Source: UBA685 sp002299005 (GTDB lineage Bacteria; Pseudomonadota; Alphaproteobacteria; Puniceispirillales; Puniceispirillaceae). Taken from it: a stretch of DNA of 46,092 bases. The stretch spans positions 1-46,092 of the forward strand of contig CAXAAH010000007.1 in assembly GCA_963966775.1 (NCBI GenBank). The letters run 5' to 3'. The notes beneath the pieces were generated by a model. It made no database searches. It saw only the letters and a program-made list of their open reading frames with translations, and had not been told where the DNA came from. The translations under genes and the position numbers were made by a program. Positions 40,829 through 46,092 of the stretch are shown piece after piece (position 1 is the first letter of the stretch; each line of letters opens with the position of its first letter).

Positions 40829-41800
40829 ATGGCAGAGTTTAAAATCCCGCATAGTGAGCAAGATAGCCGCCTCGATAGAGCCATCCGTCGCCGTTTCCCG
40901 CATATAAAGCAGGTGCAAATTGAGAAATCTTTGCGGTCTGGTCTGATGCGCCTTGATGGGGCGAAGGCAAAGGCCAATAGCCGCTGTGTTGCGGGGCAAA
41001 TTCTGACACTGCCTGATTGGCTTTCAAAAGCCACCGCCGATGACCAAGAACACACACAAAAAGAGGTCTCGCCTGCCAAGCGTGCCGCAGATAAGGCCTA
41101 TTTGGAGGGGCTTATCATTGATGAGACCAAGAACTGGATGGCGCTGAATAAGCCCGCTGGTTTGGCCGTCCAAGGGGGCACATCCACAGGCCGTCATATT
41201 GATGGGCTGTTGCAATCTGCCTATAGCGATGGGGTGCGTCCGAAATTGGTTCACCGCCTTGATAAGGATACATCCGGGGTATTGCTGATTGCCAAAAATG
41301 ACCAAACAGCCCGCCAATTAGCCTCTGATTTTCAAGCGCATAAGCTTGATAAATCCTATCTTGCGCTGGTATTAGGCCAATTGCCGCCTTTGGGTGATAT
41401 CAAGGTTCCGCTCTCAAAATCAGGGCCGATGGGCAAAGAGAAAATGTCACCTGATTATGAAGAAGGCCAGTTCGCGCATACGGTCTTTAAGACTTTGAAC
41501 CGCTCTGGTGGCAAGATGTCACTGGTCGCGCTAAAGCCGCTGACAGGGCGCACGCACCAGCTACGCGTCCATATGCTGACCGCCAGAACGCCTATTTTGG
41601 GTGATGGCAAATATGCCGGGGCCGAAGCGCATCCGGGGCCAGATTTTGCTCGCCAATTACACCTTCATGCGCAATTTTTACGCATGCCAGATGGCCGTCT
41701 TATCGAAGCGCCCCTGCCACAACATCTAAAGGCGGCGATCACCTTCTTGGATATGCATGCCGACATCCCTGATGCTATCCCCAATTTTAACGAGGAATAG
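40829..41800 (+). CDS. RluC/RluD-family 23S rRNA pseudouridine synthase
   Basis: The enzyme isomerises uridines to pseudouridine in 23S rRNA. The 323-residue protein has an S4-like N-terminal region (residues about 10-65, SRLDRAIRRRFPHIKQVQIEKSLRSG), and the catalytic HRLDKDTSG at about 142-150 with D145 as nucleophile. MALNKPAGLAVQGG and GRTHQLRVHM are also present. Whether it is RluC (positions 955, 2504, 2580) or RluD (1911, 1915, 1917) cannot be told with certainty; the S4 domain and GG...TGRHIDGLLQ fit RluC better. It starts nine bases after crcB. Confidence 0.9.
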   Translation: MAEFKIPHSEQDSRLDRAIRRRFPHIKQVQIEKSLRSGLMRLDGAKAKANSRCVAGQILTLPDWLSKATADDQEHTQKEVSPAKRAADKAYLEGLIIDETKNWMALNKPAGLAVQGGTSTGRHIDGLLQSAYSDGVRPKLVHRLDKDTSGVLLIAKNDQTARQLASDFQAHKLDKSYLALVLGQLPPLGDIKVPLSKSGPMGKEKMSPDYEEGQFAHTVFKTLNRSGGKMSLVALKPLTGRTHQLRVHMLTARTPILGDGKYAGAEAHPGPDFARQLHLHAQFLRMPDGRLIEAPLPQHLKAAITFLDMHADIPDAIPNFNEE

Positions 41801-41804
41801 ATAG

Positions 41805-42476
41805 ATGTCTGAGTTGAGAATTGCGCTTTTTGATTTTGATGGCACCTTGTGCGATACGGTCGCATCGATTATCCGGCTAACCCGTCATGCTTGCCGTATC
41901 GCTGATGTGCCAGAGCCGTCAGAAGCGCATGTTAGAGCCAATATTGGTGAAGGCTTATTTGATGCAGGGCTTGACTATGCCAAGGGTGATGAGGCAAAGG
42001 CGCAGATTATTTATGATGAATTTCGCCGGGAGGCACACCGTGAATTCACGCTTCCAAATCTGGCGGTTGACCCTCTTTTTGCGGGCGCTAAACAGGCCCT
42101 TGAGGCCCTTAGCGAGGCTGGCTGGCTGCTTGGTATCGTCACCAATAAGGGGCGCCACGGGCTGGGGCAATTGACGATGCGGCATGGAATTGCTGATCTG
42201 ATTGATGTCAGCTTTACCGCAGATGATATGCCCGTGAAGCCAGCGCCTGATATGGCCATTGCCGCGATAGATAAATATGGGATAGCGCCAAATCGGGCGG
42301 TATTTATTGGCGATACCATTAATGATGCGCTCTGTGCAAAGGGGGCAGCAATTCCTTTTGTGGGCGTTGATTGGGGCTATCATGATAATCAGCTATTGCG
42401 CGATAATGGGGCTGTGCATATCGCGCGTGATTTTACAGATTTGGTGGATGAGTTAAACGCGCTTGTCGCGCGTTAA
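41805..42476 (+). CDS. HAD-superfamily hydrolase (phosphoglycolate phosphatase-like)
   Basis: The 223-residue protein has the HAD motif 1 FDFDGTLCDT (D10 nucleophile, D12), motif 2 in VTNKG, the lysine in MPVKPAPDMAI, and motif 3 FIGDTINDALCAKGA. It belongs to the subgroup with a helical cap, which includes Gph. The substrate is unknown and other phosphate esters are possible. It starts four bases after the rluC-like stop and ends 15 bases before the ATP12 gene. Confidence 0.85.
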   Translation: MSELRIALFDFDGTLCDTVASIIRLTRHACRIADVPEPSEAHVRANIGEGLFDAGLDYAKGDEAKAQIIYDEFRREAHREFTLPNLAVDPLFAGAKQALEALSEAGWLLGIVTNKGRHGLGQLTMRHGIADLIDVSFTADDMPVKPAPDMAIAAIDKYGIAPNRAVFIGDTINDALCAKGAAIPFVGVDWGYHDNQLLRDNGAVHIARDFTDLVDELNALVAR

Positions 42477-42491
42477 GAGGGTTTTTTTAAG

Positions 42492-43202
42492 ATGGAACAA
42501 AAGCGCGCTAAGAGATTTTATAAGACCGTCAGCTATGCGGCATCACAAGGTGGCTTTGAAGTGTCGCTTGATGAAAGGGCGCTGAAAACCCCTGCCAAAG
42601 CGCCTTTGATTTTGCCAACAGAAACATTGACCACCGCAATTGCCGCAGAATGGGATGCCCAAAAAGAGGAAATTGCGCCAGAGACAATGCCTATCTTCTC
42701 GCTAGCCGCGACCGCCATTGACCGGGTTATGACACAGCGAAAAACCCTTGATGATGAGCTTATTGGCTTTGGTGAGAATGACCTGATTAGCTATCGTTGT
42801 AGCAAAGAAGAAGACCCGCTATTGGCGGCGCGTGAGGCAGAAAAATGGGGCGCTATTCAAAGCTGGATGCAAGAGCGTTATAACGTACCTTTTGCCATAT
42901 TTGACGGCATCATGCCGCAAGCACAGCCCGCATCTGTTGCGCAGAATCTAGCCATAGCGGTAAAGGGCATCGATGATTGGCGCTTTGTCTCATTATACCG
43001 TGCCACAACGCTGACAGGGTCTGTGTCATTGGGCCTTGCCTTTGTGGCAAATCACCTTGATGTGGCAGGGCTGATGGCGCATGCTTTTCTCGATGATTTG
43101 TATCAGGAAGAAAAATGGGGCGCCGATGAATGGGCCATTGAACGACGCACGAATATTGAGGCGGAATTAAAAGATGCCGCCCACTTCATGGCGTTATTAT
43201 AA
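42492..43202 (+). CDS. ATP12-family F1-ATPase assembly chaperone
   Basis: ATP12 chaperones the alpha subunit of the F1 ATPase in mitochondria and alphaproteobacteria. The 236-residue protein has the conserved RAKRFYKTVSY start, the sequence LDERALKTPAKAPL, AAEWDAQKEEI, and DLISYRCSKEEDPLLAAREAEKW, all typical. Finding this gene supports the alphaproteobacterial assignment, as the family is otherwise largely mitochondrial. The start ATG follows a run of T and a weak AAGA site. Confidence 0.9.
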   Translation: MEQKRAKRFYKTVSYAASQGGFEVSLDERALKTPAKAPLILPTETLTTAIAAEWDAQKEEIAPETMPIFSLAATAIDRVMTQRKTLDDELIGFGENDLISYRCSKEEDPLLAAREAEKWGAIQSWMQERYNVPFAIFDGIMPQAQPASVAQNLAIAVKGIDDWRFVSLYRATTLTGSVSLGLAFVANHLDVAGLMAHAFLDDLYQEEKWGADEWAIERRTNIEAELKDAAHFMALL

Positions 43203-43258
43203 AAGCTGAAACCTATTACGAAGTTAACAACTGATTTTCTCAAACCTAAGAGGGACCT

Positions 43259-44791
43259 ATGTCAGAAATTATTTCTCAACTTGAAAGCAAACGAGCCGCC
43301 GCGCGTTTAGGCGGTGGCCAAAAGCGTATTGATGCCCAGCATGATAAGGGCAAATTAACGGCAAGAGAGCGGATAAATGCGCTCCTTGATGAGGGTACTT
43401 TCGAAGAATGGGATATGTTCGTTGAACATCGTTGTCATGATTTCGGCATGGAAGATAAGAAAATTCCGGGCGATGGTGTGGTAATCGGCTATGGCACAAT
43501 CTTTGGCCGTCCGGTCTTTGTCTATTCGCAAGATTTCACTGTGCTTGGTGGCTCGCTCTCAGAGACGCATGCGGCAAAAATTTGCAAGGTGATGGACCAA
43601 GCGATTAAAGCTGGCATCCCTATCATTGGCATTAACGACTCAGGCGGCGCGCGCATTCAAGAAGGTGTGGCGTCTCTTGGCGGCTATGCAGAGGTCTTTC
43701 AGCGCAACGTGCTTGCCTCTGGTGTTGTGCCGCAAATCTCGCTGATTATGGGCCCTTGTGCAGGTGGGGCGGTTTACTCGCCTGCCATTACTGACTTTAT
43801 CTTCATGGTGGAAGATTCAAGCTATATGTTTGTGACTGGCCCTGATGTGGTCAAGACAGTGACGCATGAAGATTTGACCGCTGATGAGCTTGGCGGTGCG
43901 AAGATGCATAGCCATACATCCGGCGTGGCGCATGGCACCTTTGCAAATGATATCGAAATGCTGATGCGCACAAGAGAGCTGATGTCTTATTTGCCGCTAT
44001 CAAATCGTGATGAGGCACCCGTCTATGAGGCCATTGACCCGCTTGATAGGCCGTCGTCTGTGCTAAGCCAGATTATTCCTGATAATCCAAACGCGCCTTA
44101 TGATATGCGCCTGATTATTCAGGAAATTGTCGATAATGGCGAGATGTTTGAAATTCATAAAAACTTCGCCAAGAATGTGATTTGTGGGTTTGCCCGCATT
44201 GAAGGGCGCACGGTTGGCATTGTCGCGAACCAGCCTTTGGTATTGGCAGGGTGTCTTGATATTAATGCCTCTCGCAAGGCGGCGCGATTTGTGCGTTTTT
44301 GTGATGCGTTTGATATACCGTTGGTCAGCTTGGTTGACGTGCCGGGCTTTATGCCGGGCCTTAGTCAAGAGACAGGCGGGATTATCTCTCAAGGGGCGAA
44401 ATTGCTGTTTGCCTATGCTGAGGCAACTGTGCCGAAGGTGACCTTGATTACGCGCAAAGCCTATGGCGGCGCGTATGATGTGATGGCATCAAAGCATTTG
44501 CGCGGCGATGTGAATTACGCATGGCCATCTGCTGAGATTGCGGTGATGGGCCCTGATGGTGCGGCGCGTATTATCTTCCGCGAAGATGCATCAGACGCAG
44601 ACGCCTTGCAGGCACGCACAGATGAGTATCGTGAGAAATTTGCTAACCCGTTCGTTGCCGCGGCAAGAGGCTATATTGATGATATCATCATGCCAGCCAA
44701 TTCACGCCGACGCATAGGGCGCGCGCTTCGCATGTTGCAAGATAAGGTGTTGGAAAACCCGCCTAAAAAGCATGATAATTTGCCACTTTAA
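43259..44791 (+). CDS. pccB: Propionyl-CoA carboxylase beta subunit
   Basis: PccB is the carboxyltransferase that passes CO2 from biotin to propionyl-CoA, giving methylmalonyl-CoA. The 510-residue protein has the crotonase-like carboxyltransferase domains: NDSGGARIQEGVASLGGY (about residues 124-141), MGPCAGGAVYSP (about 163-174) and TRKAYGGAYDVM (about 398-409) line the two active-site oxyanion holes. Substrate specificity (propionyl rather than acetyl or methylcrotonyl) rests on family resemblance and on the neighbouring pccA. AGAGGG lies before the ATG. Confidence 0.93.
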   Translation: MSEIISQLESKRAAARLGGGQKRIDAQHDKGKLTARERINALLDEGTFEEWDMFVEHRCHDFGMEDKKIPGDGVVIGYGTIFGRPVFVYSQDFTVLGGSLSETHAAKICKVMDQAIKAGIPIIGINDSGGARIQEGVASLGGYAEVFQRNVLASGVVPQISLIMGPCAGGAVYSPAITDFIFMVEDSSYMFVTGPDVVKTVTHEDLTADELGGAKMHSHTSGVAHGTFANDIEMLMRTRELMSYLPLSNRDEAPVYEAIDPLDRPSSVLSQIIPDNPNAPYDMRLIIQEIVDNGEMFEIHKNFAKNVICGFARIEGRTVGIVANQPLVLAGCLDINASRKAARFVRFCDAFDIPLVSLVDVPGFMPGLSQETGGIISQGAKLLFAYAEATVPKVTLITRKAYGGAYDVMASKHLRGDVNYAWPSAEIAVMGPDGAARIIFREDASDADALQARTDEYREKFANPFVAAARGYIDDIIMPANSRRRIGRALRMLQDKVLENPPKKHDNLPL

Positions 44792-44818
44792 TTGAGCTGA
44801 TGGATAAGAGTGTAAAAG

Positions 44819-46092
44819 ATGTTTGATAAAATTCTAATTGCAAATCGCGGTGAAATTGCTTGCCGTATCATCCACACAGCCAAGAAAATGTCGATTAAGA
44901 CTGTGGCTGTATTCTCAGATGCTGATAGAGATTCCAAGCATGTGAAGATGGCTGATGAGGCCTATCATATTGGCGGCTCTGCCTCTGCTGATAGTTATCT
45001 GAAGGCGGATGTTATCATTGATGTTGCCAAAAAGACAGGCGCACAGGCTATTCATCCGGGCTTTGGGTTTTTGTCTGAAAACGCGTCCTTTGTGGCGGCA
45101 GTTGAAGCGGCTGGCATTGTCTTTATCGGCCCTGATTCTCATGCGATTGAGGTGATGGGTGATAAGATTGAATCTAAGAAATGGGCCGTGAAAGCAGGCG
45201 TCTCAACCGTGCCTGGTACGGCTGATGCTGTGACCTCGATTGATGAGGCGGCGAGCGCGGCGGCTGAAATTGGCTATCCTGTTATGGTCAAGGCCTCTGC
45301 TGGCGGCGGCGGCAAGGGTATGCGCGTTGTCGAGAGCGCTGATCTGCTTGAAGAGGGTATGAATGCGGCGATGAATGAGGCGCGTAATGCCTTTGGTGAT
45401 GACCGTGTTTTCATTGAAAAATTTGTCGTCAAACCGCGTCATATTGAAATTCAGGTGCTAGCAGATGGCAAGGGTGGTGCGGCCTATTTGGGTGAGCGTG
45501 AATGCTCTATTCAAAGACGTCACCAAAAGGTTTTGGAAGAAGCGCCAAGCCCGTTTATCTCAGCTGAAACAAGACAAGCGATGGGTGAACAAGCGGTCGC
45601 ATTGGCAAAGGCGGTTAATTATCGCTCTGCTGGTACGGTTGAATTTATCGTGGGCGCGAACCAAGATTTCTATTTCCTTGAGATGAATACACGCCTGCAG
45701 GTAGAGCATCCTGTGACAGAAATGGTCTATGGCATTGATTTGGTGGAATGGATGATACGGGTTGCCTATGGCGAGGCTCTATCATTGGCGCAAAGGGACA
45801 TCACGCCAAAAGGCTGGGCGATGGAAGCGCGTCTTTATGCAGAAGATCCAGAGCGTGATTTCTTGCCATCTATCGGCCAGCTATTGCATTATCGTGAACC
45901 AGATGGTGAGGGCGTGCGTGTTGATTCAGGCGTTGAAGAGGGCGGTGCTATCTCAATGTTCTATGATCCGATGATCGCGAAATTGATTGCCTATGGCAAA
46001 GACAGAGATGAGGCGATTGCGCGTCTTGGTGATGCGCTTGACCGTTATGAGATCAAAGGTATTCAGTCAAATCGTCAATTCCTCTCATCTGT
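44819..46092 (+). CDS. pccA: Propionyl-CoA carboxylase alpha subunit (biotin carboxylase; 3' end outside window)
   Basis: PccA carboxylates biotin on its own carrier domain using ATP and bicarbonate. The frame is open from the ATG at 44819 to the window end (about 424 residues) and is not stopped, so the C-terminal carrier domain is not visible. Seen are MFDKILIANRGEIACRI at the start, HPGFGFLSENA, the ATP-grasp loop KASAGGGGKGMRVV (about residues 158-171), and EMNTRLQVEHPVTE (about 290-303), which carries the catalytic residues. It starts 27 bases after the pccB stop. Acetyl-CoA carboxylase AccC is the main alternative, but adjacency to pccB favours PccA. Confidence 0.9.
   Translation, partial: MFDKILIANRGEIACRIIHTAKKMSIKTVAVFSDADRDSKHVKMADEAYHIGGSASADSYLKADVIIDVAKKTGAQAIHPGFGFLSENASFVAAVEAAGIVFIGPDSHAIEVMGDKIESKKWAVKAGVSTVPGTADAVTSIDEAASAAAEIGYPVMVKASAGGGGKGMRVVESADLLEEGMNAAMNEARNAFGDDRVFIEKFVVKPRHIEIQVLADGKGGAAYLGERECSIQRRHQKVLEEAPSPFISAETRQAMGEQAVALAKAVNYRSAGTVEFIVGANQDFYFLEMNTRLQVEHPVTEMVYGIDLVEWMIRVAYGEALSLAQRDITPKGWAMEARLYAEDPERDFLPSIGQLLHYREPDGEGVRVDSGVEEGGAISMFYDPMIAKLIAYGKDRDEAIARLGDALDRYEIKGIQSNRQFLSS

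Overview
The window is a contiguous piece of an alphaproteobacterial chromosome. The evidence is the uninterrupted order secE-nusG-rplKAJL-rpoBC-rpsLG-fusA-tuf-S10-spc-alpha, a short SecE, an adenylate kinase of the short type, no rpsD in the alpha operon, an ATP12-type F1 assembly chaperone, and propionyl-CoA carboxylase genes. The moderate base composition and the gene content would suit a marine lineage such as the SAR116 group, but that placement is inference and no 16S gene is present. Almost everything lies on the + strand.

Layout. (1) 1-2010: the 3' part of recQ and a stand-alone 2-oxoglutarate/Fe(II) dioxygenase-like gene. (2) 2298-32678: about 30 kb of transcription and translation genes. 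In order these are secE, nusG, rplK, rplA, a structured leader, rplJ, rplL, rpoB, rpoC, rpsL, rpsG, fusA, tuf, rpsJ, rplC, rplD, rplW, rplB, rpsS, rplV, rpsC, rplP, rpmC, rpsQ, rplN, rplX, rplE, rpsN, rpsH, rplF, rplR, rpsE, rpmD, rplO, secY, adk, rpsM, rpsK, rpoA and rplQ. It ends at a strong intrinsic terminator. (3) 32741-38255: an accessory-looking stretch with an AT-rich regulatory region, a 1041-residue RTX (calcium-binding repeat) protein, an iron-binding periplasmic protein behind a Fur-box-like promoter, and a small RTX-like orphan. All three genes are separate units with their own terminators. (4) 38278-40819: three genes with 4-base stop/start overlaps (rarA, a DUF429-like gene, crcB), followed closely by an RluC/D-type pseudouridine synthase, a HAD phosphatase and an ATP12-family gene. 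(5) 43259-46092: pccB and the 5' part of pccA, cut by the window end.

How the genes work together. Block 2 makes core RNA polymerase (alpha, beta, beta'), the NusG elongation factor, EF-G, EF-Tu, about half of the ribosomal proteins, and the SecY/SecE translocon. Visible controls are a promoter before secE, an L10-type leader before rplJ, a partial terminator between rplL and rpoB, a promoter before rpsL, a hairpin after tuf, a near-consensus promoter just after adk that should drive rpsM-rpsK-rpoA-rplQ, and a leader with competing hairpins before rpoA.

No tRNA, rRNA, insertion sequence, integrase, CRISPR array or recognised defence system was found. The least ordinary signals are the RTX locus (a 945-bp internal duplication, bracketed by two near-identical terminators), the Fur-like promoter, and the structured leaders before rplJ and rpoA.
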